From Ahrensia sp. (GTDB lineage Bacteria > Pseudomonadota > Alphaproteobacteria > Rhizobiales > Rhizobiaceae): a stretch of 64,000 nt of DNA. The notes beneath the pieces are model-generated. The model had not been told where the DNA came from. It did not search any database and saw only the letters and a program-made list of their open reading frames with translations. Below, piece by piece: positions 50,932-59,862 of this stretch. Where the stretch lies: NCBI GenBank assembly GCA_002698425.1, contig NZXU01000111.1:46100-110099 (forward strand), read 5' to 3'. The position numbers and the translations under genes were made by a program. Every line of letters begins with the position of its first letter. Within the stretch, counting starts at the first letter, position 1.

Positions 50932-51396
50932 ATGATCCTCGAAACAATTCGGGAGCTTGGCGGCTGGAGCTGGGTCATTCTCGGCCTGGCGCTGCTCGGG
51001 CTCGAAATTTTGGCGCCCGGCATCTTTTTCCTGTGGCTTGGAGCGGCGGCGTTGATCATCGGCGCGATCTCGCTGCTGGTCTGGGGGCTGGGTGCGGAGC
51101 TCTGGGTCTGGCAGGTGCAGGTGCTCGGCTTCCTGATCCTGTCGATCGTGCTCGCCTATGCCGGCCGGTCGTGGCTATCGCGCAACGAGGTTGAGAGTGA
51201 CGAACCGATGCTGAACAACCGAGTCGCGCAACTGGTCGGCCAGACCGCGACGCTGGAACAGCCCATCGTCAACGGCGTCGGCCATGTTCGCCTCGGGGAC
51301 ACGCTGTGGCGGGTCAAGGGCGAGGACATGCCCGCGGGCACGAAGGTGCGTATTCGCGGCGGTAATTCCGACCGGCTGGACGTGGAAATCGCTTAG
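50932..51396 (+). CDS. NfeD-family protein
   Basis: A 154-residue short-type NfeD: three or four membrane helices (ILGLALLGLEILAPGIFFLWLGAAALI and the following ones) and a C-terminal OB-fold domain (about 90-154) with GQTATLEQPIVNGVGHVRLGD. It is the usual partner of Band 7 proteins. The stop codon lies inside the terminal repeat of a palindromic element, so the final residue and stop may have been supplied by it. The pair probably stabilises membrane protein assemblies. Confidence 0.92.
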   Translation: MILETIRELGGWSWVILGLALLGLEILAPGIFFLWLGAAALIIGAISLLVWGLGAELWVWQVQVLGFLILSIVLAYAGRSWLSRNEVESDEPMLNNRVAQLVGQTATLEQPIVNGVGHVRLGDTLWRVKGEDMPAGTKVRIRGGNSDRLDVEIA

Positions 51397-51754
51397 ACCC
51401 TGTCCTGGTTGGATTGAAGCAATTCTGTTTCGCGCCCGGCGAGGCGACGCGCGAGGAGGTGTGCGCAGCCCGTAGCGGCGCTACGGGCAAGCGCGCCGAC
51501 ACTGCGGGCGTCCGCCGGACGGAAACCCTGCCCGCCTGTTTGCCGAAGGCAAACCGCAGTCAGAAAAGACTTGGCGGTCGTACCTTGCCGCATGCCGTCG
51601 GCATGCGGGACGACCGCTGGGCCGGGCATGTTTGGCCCAATACCCGCGGGCTTCGGCTTGGCCGTATCTAGATACGGCCTTCGCCAAATCCCTTGGTCTT
51701 GGACCAAACCTGCTCCGGCAGAATGGTTCAATCCAACCAGGACAGGGTCTAAGC
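51391..51754. repeat. 364-bp inverted-repeat element with internal palindrome array
   Basis: Perfect 28-bp terminal inverted repeats (51391-51418 and 51727-51754), beginning GCTTAGACCCTGTCC, enclose about 308 bases. The next bases are also similar with a one-base gap. Inside are perfect stems: 51468-51488 (9 bp), 51509-51521, 51538-51554 (7 bp), 51588-51608 (9 bp), 51618-51639, 51643-51650, a full 20-bp palindrome at 51660-51679, and 51693-51707. Each terminal repeat contains the stop codon of one flanking convergent gene. There is no transposase and no credible gene inside. It looks like a MITE or REP-type element, or a compound terminator. I do not recognise its family. Confidence 0.85.
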
Positions 51755-52108
51755 CGCCACGGAGAGCTGGCGGGCGACGTCGGCATAATCGACCGGCTTG
51801 GAGAGAATGGCCACGGGCCCCGGCGCGTGGCCGATGATCTCGGCGCGGCTGCGGCCCGTCACAAAGGCGTAGGGTATGTGCGACCCGAAGGCGCGTTCCG
51901 CGATGCAAAGGCTGGTCTCGTCACCGAGGTCGTAATCCAGGATCGCCGCGCGGATGTCATAGGCCTTCAGCAGGTTCATCGCGGTATCGGTGTCGTGGGC
52001 GAGCAGGCACACGTAACCCGCCATGGTCAGCGTATCCTCGGCGTCGAGCGCGATCAGGGGATCGTCCTCGACAAGCAATACAGGCAGTTTTTCACGTGCG
52101 TGCGTCAT
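51749..52108 (-). CDS. Single-domain response regulator
   Basis: A 119-residue receiver domain with no output domain: acidic pair in LLVEDDPLIALDAED, phospho-acceptor in AAILDYDLGDE, and a lysine in AILSKPVDY. It resembles the stand-alone regulators of Rhizobiales that link to histidine kinases of the HWE type. No kinase is adjacent. Its stop codon is part of the right terminal repeat of the palindromic element. A TAAA-N7-TTAA motif lies about 85 bases upstream. Confidence 0.88.
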   Translation of the reverse strand: MTHAREKLPVLLVEDDPLIALDAEDTLTMAGYVCLLAHDTDTAMNLLKAYDIRAAILDYDLGDETSLCIAERAFGSHIPYAFVTGRSRAEIIGHAPGPVAILSKPVDYADVARQLSVAA

Positions 52109-52236
52109 GACAGGCCAATGACGCAGAGGCGGATTGGTTGCCTTCAGCCTGTCCCAAATCGGGAATCGAGGCCAAATCCGCGCGGTTTGGTAAACGCGCC
52201 GTTAAGCATGGCCGCAGGCGTGAGGCGGGCGTGGCT

Positions 52237-53232
52237 TCAGGCGACGCCGATCTTGAGGAGATCGTGGAAATGTACGAGGCCGACGGGCTTCGACCCGTCA
52301 ACGACGATCAGGGCGGAGATGTTGTGGCGGTTCAGAATGTCCATAGCTGTCGCCGCCAGGGTCTGTTCCGTCACGGTCTTGGGCGACCTGGTCATGACAT
52401 CGTCGATCAGATGACCCGACAGGTCGCGGTCCAGGCTGCGCGCCAGGTCTCCGTCGGTGAAGATACCAACGAGCTGACCGTCCCCGTCTGTCACGCCGAC
52501 GCAGCCGACACGCTTTTCCGCCAGGACCTGGACGGTGCGCGGCATCGAGGTGCCGAGCGGCACCAGCGGCACATCCTTGCCGATGCGCATGATCTCGCCG
52601 ACATGGGTGAGGCTCGCGCCGAGCTTGCCGCCGGGATGGAAGGTGCGGAAATCGGAGGCCGAGAAACCGCGGCTTTCCAGCAGCGCGACGGCAAGCGCGT
52701 CGCCGAGCGCCAGCTGCATCAGGGTCGAGGTGGTCGGCGCCAGGCCGTGCGGGCAGGCCTCGTCGGCCTTCGGCATGACGAGGACGATGTCGGCCTCGCG
52801 CGCCAGCGTCGAATCGGCGCCGGCCGTGATGGCGATCAGCGGGATTTCGAAGCGGCGGGAATAGCGCAGGATGCCGCTCAGTTCCTGGGTCTCGCCCGAC
52901 CATGACATCGCGATGATGGCGTCGTCGCGGGCGATCATGCCGAGATCGCCGTGATTGGCCTCGGCGGGATGCACGAAGAAGGCCGGCGTGCCGGTCGAGG
53001 CCAATGTCGCGGCGATCTTCGAGCCGATATGGCCGCTCTTGCCGACGCCGGTCACGATGACGCGGCCGCTGATCGCGTCGATGGCCTCGATCGCCGCCTG
53101 GAAGGAACTGCCGAGCCCGTTGCCGATGGCGTCATAAAGCGCGGCCAGCCCCTTTTGCTGGAAGGCCAGCGTCTTCATCGCCGACAGGATCGGACCGCCC
53201 ACTGGCTCTTTTAGATCGGCTTTGCTGCTCAT
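52237..53232 (-). CDS. kdsD: D-arabinose-5-phosphate isomerase (KpsF/GutQ family)
   Basis: A 331-residue protein with an N-terminal SIS sugar-isomerase domain (about 35-190) and two C-terminal CBS domains. Motifs are VTGVGKSGHIGSKIAATLAS, FFVHPAEANHGDLGMI, and MSWSGETQELSGIL; TPTTSTLMQLALGDALA-type sequence is present as APTTSTLMQLALGDALAV. It converts ribulose-5-phosphate to arabinose-5-phosphate, the first step of Kdo for lipopolysaccharide. No ribosome-binding site is clear at the start. The other Kdo genes are not in the window. Confidence 0.92.
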   Translation of the reverse strand: MSSKADLKEPVGGPILSAMKTLAFQQKGLAALYDAIGNGLGSSFQAAIEAIDAISGRVIVTGVGKSGHIGSKIAATLASTGTPAFFVHPAEANHGDLGMIARDDAIIAMSWSGETQELSGILRYSRRFEIPLIAITAGADSTLAREADIVLVMPKADEACPHGLAPTTSTLMQLALGDALAVALLESRGFSASDFRTFHPGGKLGASLTHVGEIMRIGKDVPLVPLGTSMPRTVQVLAEKRVGCVGVTDGDGQLVGIFTDGDLARSLDRDLSGHLIDDVMTRSPKTVTEQTLAATAMDILNRHNISALIVVDGSKPVGLVHFHDLLKIGVA

Positions 53233-53376
53233 GCGCGATCGCTACTCCACCGCTCCATCTTTGTCCATTGACCAGATGCGCGCGGCGACGCGAATTCGCA
53301 CAGCTTTCCGCTCCTGCCTAAGCATTCGTTAACCACGCACGTTTAGGTTTCGGTAAGGAAAACGAGGTGATTGGCC

Positions 53377-54840
53377 GTGACGACGGTCTTGCAAGGAAAA
53401 CGATCCGGCCGGAAACGAAGTTCGGCCCTTGTCGCGCGCCTCGCCGCAGGCGTCGGGATCGGCTGTGTCCTGTGCGCGCCGGTCCTTGCCCAGAATTCCG
53501 CCGATTCGACCGGCGATGGTTCCATCTGGAGCGAAGCGGGAGGCGCGATTGCCGAGGCCGATGCGACTGGCGCTACGGATGAGGCCAACGCCCGGACGGC
53601 ATCGCAGATCGACGAAACCACGACATCCGGAACATCCCGCGCTTCCCCGGCGGCGGCCGTCGACCCTGTACAGGGCGGCGGCGGCACGCCCGAAGACGAT
53701 CCCTATGCCGCGCCCGGTATCCTGGTCGGCAGCTTCATCCTGCGGCCGACACTCGATGTCGGACTGACCGGGCAGCGCGAGAACAGCGCCGATACGCTGC
53801 TCGGCGATTCGGCGCTGCGGCTCGACCTCAATTCCGACTGGGCGCGCCATGAGCTGAGCATTGCCGCGGAAGGGCAGTTGCAAAAGACGCTGAATGGCGA
53901 AGGCCTGGATCCGGAATTCGCCGTCGACGCCACCGGCCGGTTCGACCTTGGCGCGACCACCACGCTGACAGCGACATTCGGCTACAGCTACCAGGAGGAC
54001 GATCCGCAATCGGCCGCGTTCATCGCCGCGACCGATCCGGCGCTGATCCCGGTGGTGACCGGTGTCAACGATCCGGTCACGCAGGTGCTGCAGGGTTCGC
54101 TCGGTCTGCGCCAGGAATTCGGACGGCTTTTCACCGAGGTCGGGGTTTCAGCGGCGCATGAGACCTATGGCGACGCCGAGCTGAGCGACGGATCCTCGAT
54201 CCCGCAGTCCGATCTCGACAATACGACGATCGACGGGCGGCTGCGCCTGGGCATCGAGGCCTCGGCGGTGTTTTCGCCCTTCGCCGAAGCGTCCTACGGG
54301 TTGCGGCGCATGGATGAGACGCCGGACAGCGGAGGCGTCGATCGCGATGCGGTCCGCTACGGATTGCGCCTCGGCACCGGCATCGATCTCGGCGAGAAGC
54401 TGAGCGGTGAGGTTTCCGCGGGTTATACGGTCGAGGATGTAGCCGATGCGGCGCTGCAGGACATTGCGGGCGTCTCCGTCGATGCAAGCCTCGACTGGTC
54501 GCCGCGACGCGGCACCGATGTCAATCTGCAACTCGCCACCTCGACGGAACCGAGCGGCGAGGCCGGCGACAGCGGCGCATTGCTCTATCTGGCCGATCTC
54601 GGCGTGACGCGCCGGCTTCGCGCCAACTGGACGGCCGAGGCCGGCTTTACCGCCGAATACCGCCACGACCGGTCGAGCCCGGATGAAACGACGCTGGGTG
54701 CGGAACTCGCGCTGACATACTGGTTCAACCGGTTCGCCGGCATGACGACACGGATCGGGCACGAGCAGGTGCTCAGCCCGGATCCCGCAGAGCGTTCGAA
54801 AACGACAACCGCCTATCTCGGCCTGCGGTTGCAAAGATAA
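53377..54840 (+). CDS. Outer-membrane beta-barrel protein (porin-2 type)
   Basis: A roughly 487-residue exported protein. A basic N-terminus and hydrophobic segment (LAAGVGIGCVLCAPVLAQ) form the signal. Residues about 25-110 are disordered and rich in Ala, Thr and Ser. The remainder is a run of amphipathic strands ending LGLRLQR, consistent with the putative beta-barrel porin 2 group; VGSFILRPTLDVGLTGQREN is the usual barrel start. The start is GTG at 53377, nine bases after GAGG; a TTG at 53371 is possible. Substrate is unknown. I found no linked exopolysaccharide genes. Confidence 0.8.
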   Translation: MTTVLQGKRSGRKRSSALVARLAAGVGIGCVLCAPVLAQNSADSTGDGSIWSEAGGAIAEADATGATDEANARTASQIDETTTSGTSRASPAAAVDPVQGGGGTPEDDPYAAPGILVGSFILRPTLDVGLTGQRENSADTLLGDSALRLDLNSDWARHELSIAAEGQLQKTLNGEGLDPEFAVDATGRFDLGATTTLTATFGYSYQEDDPQSAAFIAATDPALIPVVTGVNDPVTQVLQGSLGLRQEFGRLFTEVGVSAAHETYGDAELSDGSSIPQSDLDNTTIDGRLRLGIEASAVFSPFAEASYGLRRMDETPDSGGVDRDAVRYGLRLGTGIDLGEKLSGEVSAGYTVEDVADAALQDIAGVSVDASLDWSPRRGTDVNLQLATSTEPSGEAGDSGALLYLADLGVTRRLRANWTAEAGFTAEYRHDRSSPDETTLGAELALTYWFNRFAGMTTRIGHEQVLSPDPAERSKTTTAYLGLRLQR

Positions 54841-54943
54841 AAAGGCGCGCCGAATTTATGCCATCGAATCGGGAGATGGTTGGAAATCCCGAAGGCCGAA
54901 ATGGCAGTATTTGCGGCGCGGATATCTGAAAGGAGTGAATAGC

Positions 54944-56164
54944 ATGCCATTCGCACCGAGTTTCCGTATTTCCGGTATTGTCATCGCCGCGACCGTCGTT
55001 CTCGGCTCGATGACCGCTTCCGGGGCGCAGGCGGATGCCGGCTTCCAGCGATGGATCCAGGATTTCCGCAAGGTTGCGGTCGCCAACGGCGTTTCCGGCA
55101 ATGTCTACGACAAGGCCTTTGCCGGTGTGACCGCACCCGATCCAGAGGTCCTGGAAAAGGCCCGGTTCCAGCCCGAATTCCGGGACGAAGCCTGGCAGTA
55201 TATCGACGGCAGGGTGCATGAACGCTCGGTCGCCACCGGCCGCGCCATGCTGCGCAAATATGGCCGTCTCCTCAATGACATCGAGCGCAAGACCGGCGTG
55301 GACAAGCACATTGTCTTGGCCATCTGGTCGATGGAATCCGACTATGGCGAGTTCCTGAAGCGCACAGACCGGCTGCACTATGTGCCGCAGGCGCTGGCGA
55401 CCCTTGCCTATGCCGACCGGCGTCGCGCCAAATATGCGCGCGGTCAGTTGATTGGAGCCTTGAAGATCCTGCAGCGCGGCGACGTATCCCGAAATGGCCT
55501 GACGGGATCCTGGGCGGGGGCGATGGGCCACACCCAGTTCATCCCGACGAGTTATCTTGCCTTCGCGGTCGATGGCGACGGCGACGGGCGCCGCGACATC
55601 TGGAATTCCATTCCCGATGCGTTGTGGACGGCGGCGAACCTGCTGGATCGCAATGGCTGGCGGAGCGGGGAGACCTGGGGCTACGAGGTGACGCTGCCGG
55701 CGGGTCGCAAGTTCCCGGGCGGATCCATGTCGCTTTCCAAATGGCAGGGTATCGGCGTGGTTCGCCCCAACGGCAAGCCGTTCCCGCGACCCGGCCAGAG
55801 CGCCGAGCTGAAGGTTCTGCAGGGGCGCGACGGGCCCGCCTTCCTGATGGTCAAGAACTTCTTCGTCCTGAAGCGCTACAACAACGCCGACAAATACGCG
55901 CTCGCCGTCGGCCTCCTGGCCGACCAGATCGCCGGTTACCCGGCGCCGTCACGCGACTGGTCGCGCCCGTTCACGAAGCTTTCCATCGCCGAAAGCGAGG
56001 AACTGCAGAAGCGGCTCAAGGGCGCAGGTTTCTATGACGGCGAGATCGACGGCAAGATCGGGCCGGCTTCGCGCACAGCGATCCTTTCCTTCCAGGCGCA
56101 ATACGGCATGGAGCGGGATGGCTATGCCTCGATGGAGTTGTTAAAGGTGCTGCGGGGCAGATGA
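54944..56164 (+). CDS. Lytic murein transglycosylase (MltB family) with peptidoglycan-binding domain
   Basis: A 406-residue exported enzyme that cuts glycan strands of peptidoglycan to 1,6-anhydro products. Signal peptide to about 31. The catalytic glutamate is Glu131 in IWSMESDYGEF; QFIPTSYLAFAVDGDGDGRRD and NSIPDALWTAANLL are MltB-family blocks. The C-terminal 60 residues form a PG_binding_1 domain (SEELQKRLKGAGFYDGEIDG). AAAGGAG nine bases upstream supports the start at 54944. The next gene, also for an exported protein, follows 60 bases later and may be co-transcribed. Confidence 0.93.
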   Translation: MPFAPSFRISGIVIAATVVLGSMTASGAQADAGFQRWIQDFRKVAVANGVSGNVYDKAFAGVTAPDPEVLEKARFQPEFRDEAWQYIDGRVHERSVATGRAMLRKYGRLLNDIERKTGVDKHIVLAIWSMESDYGEFLKRTDRLHYVPQALATLAYADRRRAKYARGQLIGALKILQRGDVSRNGLTGSWAGAMGHTQFIPTSYLAFAVDGDGDGRRDIWNSIPDALWTAANLLDRNGWRSGETWGYEVTLPAGRKFPGGSMSLSKWQGIGVVRPNGKPFPRPGQSAELKVLQGRDGPAFLMVKNFFVLKRYNNADKYALAVGLLADQIAGYPAPSRDWSRPFTKLSIAESEELQKRLKGAGFYDGEIDGKIGPASRTAILSFQAQYGMERDGYASMELLKVLRGR

Positions 56165-56224
56165 TGCCAGCGCGGCCTTTGCCGCGCCGGCCGGTACTAT
56201 GATCGGGGCACGAGAGTGTTCGAC

Positions 56225-57421
56225 ATGCGTTTTATCCTCCGACCGATTGCCGTCCTCGTGCTTGCCTGCGCGGTGCTGGCGGGCGCGCCGCTCGCCGGGC
56301 TGCCGACGATGAAGGGCGGCGCGCAGGCGCAGACGTCGGAAGATACGCTGATCGGACGGCGGTCGCTTCTCGATCTTCTGTTCCGGCGCAAGGAAGCTGC
56401 TCCGCAAATCCAGGAAATCCCGAAACGCGACGTCAAGCGCTCCCGCAGCCAGCCGCAGCGGCGCGCGAGCGCCCCGGCGCCCGCTCCGGAGCCGCCGGCG
56501 CCCGACAAACTCGAAAACGCCCTGGTTATCCTCGTAGTCGGGGATTTCACCGCGGGCGGTCTGGCGCAGGGGCTTCGGGAGGCGTTTGCCGAGGTGCCGT
56601 CGATCGTCATCGAATCGCGCGCCAACGGCTCGTCAGGTCTCGTCCGCGACGATTTCTACGACTGGCCGAAATCGATCGGACCGATCATCGAGGAGACCAA
56701 GCCGGCGCTCGTGGTCATGATGATCGGCTCGAACGACAGGCAGGCCATGCGTGTCGACGGGCGCACGGAAAAGGTGCGCACCGATGCCTGGGTGAAGGAA
56801 TACGAGGCGCGCATCGACCGTTTCGCGAAAACGGTCCAGGCCTCCAATACGCCGCTCATCTGGGTCGGCGGACCGCCTTACCGGTTCAAGAGCATGTCGA
56901 CGGACATCCTCGCCTTCAACGAGTTCTATCGCCAGGCCGCCGAAGCGGTCGGCGGCTCCTTTGTCGATATCTGGGACGGTTTTGTCGACCAGGATGGCGC
57001 CTTCGTCCTGAGCGGCTCCGACATCAACGGCCAGACCGTGCGGCTGCGCAATTCGGACGGGATCAACTTCACCAATGACGGCAAGCGCAAGCTCGCCTTC
57101 TATGTCGAGCGGCAGATCAAGCAGATGTTCGGCGACGCGGCGTCCTCGCTGCTGACCGTTCTCGCGCCGGAAAGCTATCCGACGCTCAGGCTGCCGCCGC
57201 TTCAGGCGGAGGAAGATCTCGTGCGCATCGATCCGATCCAGATCAGCGATCCGGAACTGGATGGCGGCGCGGCGCTGCTGGGCGACGTCAATGCCGTATC
57301 CGCGATCGGGCCGGACAATCCGCTGCTGGCGAAATCGCCGCGCAATCGGCTGGTCGAGGACGGCGTGCCGCCGCCGGCGAAACCGGGGCGCGCCAACAAT
57401 TTCAGCTGGCCGCCGACCTGA
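56225..57421 (+). CDS. DUF459 SGNH-like protein lacking canonical catalytic residues
   Basis: A 398-residue exported protein with a signal peptide (ends AQAQ), a Pro/Arg-rich linker to about 95, and a DUF459 domain of the SGNH/GDSL hydrolase fold. Block I reads VVGDFTAGGL, with Phe108 where the nucleophile Ser is expected. Block III is IGSND. Block V reads DGINFTNDGKRKLAFYVE, with Asn281 where the catalytic His would be. So both Ser and His appear replaced. This may be true of much of the family; its role is unknown. It follows the transglycosylase gene, which suggests a part in cell-wall work. GTG 56216 is an alternative start. Confidence 0.85.
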   Translation: MRFILRPIAVLVLACAVLAGAPLAGLPTMKGGAQAQTSEDTLIGRRSLLDLLFRRKEAAPQIQEIPKRDVKRSRSQPQRRASAPAPAPEPPAPDKLENALVILVVGDFTAGGLAQGLREAFAEVPSIVIESRANGSSGLVRDDFYDWPKSIGPIIEETKPALVVMMIGSNDRQAMRVDGRTEKVRTDAWVKEYEARIDRFAKTVQASNTPLIWVGGPPYRFKSMSTDILAFNEFYRQAAEAVGGSFVDIWDGFVDQDGAFVLSGSDINGQTVRLRNSDGINFTNDGKRKLAFYVERQIKQMFGDAASSLLTVLAPESYPTLRLPPLQAEEDLVRIDPIQISDPELDGGAALLGDVNAVSAIGPDNPLLAKSPRNRLVEDGVPPPAKPGRANNFSWPPT

Positions 57422-57429
57422 GGGCGCTC

Positions 57430-57738
57430 TCAGCCGTGTTTCGGCGCGACCTCGGCGAAACGCGCCTTCTTCTCGTCCGACGCTTCGGTCTGATAGCGCT
57501 CTTTCCACTCGGCATAAGGCATGCCGTAGACGATCTCGCGCGCCTCGTCCTTGGTCAGTTCGGCGCCGTCGGCCTTGGCCGCGTCGACATACCAGTTCGA
57601 CAGGCAGTTGCGGCAGAAGCCGGCCAGGTTCATCAGGTCGATGTTCTGGACATCGGTGCGTTCGCGCAAATGGGAAACGAGCCGCCGGAAGACCGCGGCC
57701 TCATACTCTGTGCGCTTGTCGGCCGGTATCTCACTCAT
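57430..57738 (-). CDS. DUF1244 protein
   Basis: A 102-residue cytoplasmic protein of the DUF1244 family. The conserved core is HLRERTDVQNIDLMNLAGFCRNCLSNWY, with two close cysteines, followed by ADGAELTKDEAREIVYGMPY. Function is unknown; the fold is helical. The start at 57738 is preferred over one 33 bases upstream, which adds a basic segment. It converges on the DUF459 gene, ending nine bases from it. Confidence 0.9.
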   Translation of the reverse strand: MSEIPADKRTEYEAAVFRRLVSHLRERTDVQNIDLMNLAGFCRNCLSNWYVDAAKADGAELTKDEAREIVYGMPYAEWKERYQTEASDEKKARFAEVAPKHG

Positions 57739-57925
57739 CGGGGCTCTCCGCTTTGTTTCTCTGCTTTCCATATCGTTGGCGGACCGGCGCGTTCAAGTCC
57801 GTGGAAAGCCGGGAGAAACGCAAAAGAGCCGTGCTTTCCACCTTTGCATTGACATAAAGTATCGCCATGCGACAAACCACGATTGGAAATCCGATAGCGA
57901 TCGCGTCACACCATTGTCATCCGGA

Positions 57926-58429
57926 ATGCCGATAAGCTTGGCCAATAAATCGATTTATATACGTCTTGTCGGACTGCTGCTGGTATCGTTCGGCGCGAGC
58001 GCGTTGTCCTCGGCGCCTGCACGGGCGGATTTTCGTGTTTGCAACGCCACGCAGGATCTCGTCGGAGTCTCGATCGGGTACCGGGCGCGCGCCGGCTGGA
58101 TTACCGAAGGGTGGTGGGCCATCGAGGCTTCGACCTGCAAGACGCTGATCGAGGGGCCGTTGGAGTCGCGCTATTACTATCTCTATGCCGAGGATGGCGT
58201 GCGCGGCGGGCGCTGGGACGGTCCGGTGAGCATGTGCATCGCGGAACTGCAGTTCAAGATCACCGGCGTGAACGACTGCTATGCGCGCGGCTTCCAGAAA
58301 GCGGGTTTCCGCGAATACGACACGGGCAACCAGACCAACTGGATGGTTCAGCTAGTCGACGATCCAGAACCGGGTGCGGCGAACGCGGCCGGGCAACCCC
58401 TTCTAACCCCCTCGGGAGACGGCCAGTGA
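57926..58429 (+). CDS. DUF1036 exported protein
   Basis: A 167-residue protein with a signal peptide (LVGLLLVSFGASALSSAPARA) and a DUF1036 domain: ADFRVCNATQDLVGVSIGYR, GWITEGWWAIEASTCKTLI, YYYLYAEDG, and CYARGFQKAGFREYDTGNQ, with four conserved cysteines. Function is unknown. The gene lies directly before pyk in many Rhizobiales, as here, where its stop overlaps the pyk start. The start at 57926 has a poor ribosome-binding site, but upstream sequence in frame is not conserved. Confidence 0.9.
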   Translation: MPISLANKSIYIRLVGLLLVSFGASALSSAPARADFRVCNATQDLVGVSIGYRARAGWITEGWWAIEASTCKTLIEGPLESRYYYLYAEDGVRGGRWDGPVSMCIAELQFKITGVNDCYARGFQKAGFREYDTGNQTNWMVQLVDDPEPGAANAAGQPLLTPSGDGQ

Positions 58430-59862
58430 GACGCGTCCGCAAAGTCAAGATCCTCGCGACGCTTGGCCCTTCATCCTCCACCGAGGAGATGATCGAAAAG
58501 CTCCACAATGCCGGAGCCGACGTGTTCCGCATCAATATGAGCCATTCCAGCCATGACATGATGCGCGACCTCGTCCGGCGCATCCGCGCGGTGGAAAAGC
58601 GAATCGGCCGTCCGATCGGCGTTCTGGCCGACCTGCAGGGGCCGAAGCTCAGGGTGGGCGAATTCGCCGAGGGCTCGGTGGAACTGAAACCGGGCCAGAC
58701 CTTCACGCTGGACGACCGTAACGAGCCGGGCGACGCCACGCGGGTCTATCTGCCGCATCCCGAAATCCTCGAGGCCGTCCAGCCGGGCCATCGCCTGCTG
58801 ATCGACGACGGTCGGCTGCAGTTGATCGCCGAGAGCGCGGACGGCAAGTCCATCGTCACCAAGGTGGTTTCAGGAACGAAGATCTCCAACCGCAAGGGCG
58901 TCAGCCTGCCGGACACGACGCTGGGCGTCGGCGCGCTGACCGAGAAGGATCGCGCCGACCTCGACGCGGTGTTGAAGGAAGAGATCGACTGGGTGGCGCT
59001 GTCCTTCATCCAGCGTCCGGACGATCTGGCCGAAGCGCGCAAGATCGCCAGGGGCCGGGTCGGCCTCTTGTCGAAGATCGAGAAGCCGCAGGCCGTCGAA
59101 CGCCTCGATGAGATCATCGAACTCTCCGATGCGATCATGGTGGCGCGCGGCGATCTGGGCGTGGAAATGCCGCTCGAAGCGGTGCCGGGCATTCAGAAGC
59201 AGATCACCCGCGCGGCGCGCCGGGCCGGCAAGCCGGTCGTCGTCGCCACGCAGATGCTGGAATCGATGATCTCCGCGCCAGTGCCGACGCGCGCCGAGGT
59301 CTCGGATGTCGCCACCGCCGTCTATGAGGGCGCGGACGCCGTGATGCTCTCGGCGGAATCGGCCGCCGGCGATTACCCAGAGGAAGCGGTCGCGACCATG
59401 TCGCGCATCGCGGAGAAGGTCGAGCGGGATTCGCTCTTCCAGGGCATCATGAACGCGCAGCGGCCCGAGGCCGAGGCCACCGGTTCGGACGCCATCTCGG
59501 CGGCGGCGCGGCAGATCGCTCATACGCTGAAACTCTCGGCGGTCGTCTGCTACACCTCGTCGGGCACGACGGGCCTGCGCGCTTCGCGCGAACGGCCGGA
59601 CACGCCGGTCATTGCGCTGTCGCCGGTGATCGAAACGGCGCGCCGGCTGGCGCTGGTCTGGGGGCTGCATTGCGTGGTCACAGACGATGCGATCGATCTG
59701 GACGACATGGTCGATCGCGCCTGCCGCATCGCCTTCCGCGAGGAATTCGCCAAGCCCGGCGACCGAATCATCATCACCGCCGGCGTTCCGCTGCGCACGC
59801 CGGGCGCGACCAACATGCTGCGTATCGCCTATATCGGCTCGGACGGGCTTTCCGGCATCTGA
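58426..59862 (+). CDS. pyk: Pyruvate kinase
   Basis: A 478-residue glycolytic enzyme converting phosphoenolpyruvate and ADP to pyruvate and ATP. Blocks are KILATLGPSSS, VFRINMSHSS, the metal and substrate region LLSKIEKPQAVERLDEIIE, and IMVARGDLGVEMPLE, with VVVATQMLESMISAPVPTRAE after it. The C-terminal regulatory domain is complete. The start is GTG at 58426, overlapping the DUF1036 stop, with GGGAG six to seven bases upstream, so translation is coupled. The 3' end overlaps the convergent hydrolase gene by 34 bases. Confidence 0.97.
   Translation: MRRVRKVKILATLGPSSSTEEMIEKLHNAGADVFRINMSHSSHDMMRDLVRRIRAVEKRIGRPIGVLADLQGPKLRVGEFAEGSVELKPGQTFTLDDRNEPGDATRVYLPHPEILEAVQPGHRLLIDDGRLQLIAESADGKSIVTKVVSGTKISNRKGVSLPDTTLGVGALTEKDRADLDAVLKEEIDWVALSFIQRPDDLAEARKIARGRVGLLSKIEKPQAVERLDEIIELSDAIMVARGDLGVEMPLEAVPGIQKQITRAARRAGKPVVVATQMLESMISAPVPTRAEVSDVATAVYEGADAVMLSAESAAGDYPEEAVATMSRIAEKVERDSLFQGIMNAQRPEAEATGSDAISAAARQIAHTLKLSAVVCYTSSGTTGLRASRERPDTPVIALSPVIETARRLALVWGLHCVVTDDAIDLDDMVDRACRIAFREEFAKPGDRIIITAGVPLRTPGATNMLRIAYIGSDGLSGI

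Noticed and set aside
51414..51837. Open frames inside the palindromic element
   Set aside because: They cross the inverted repeats, consist largely of palindrome translations, and show no family resemblance or ribosome-binding site.
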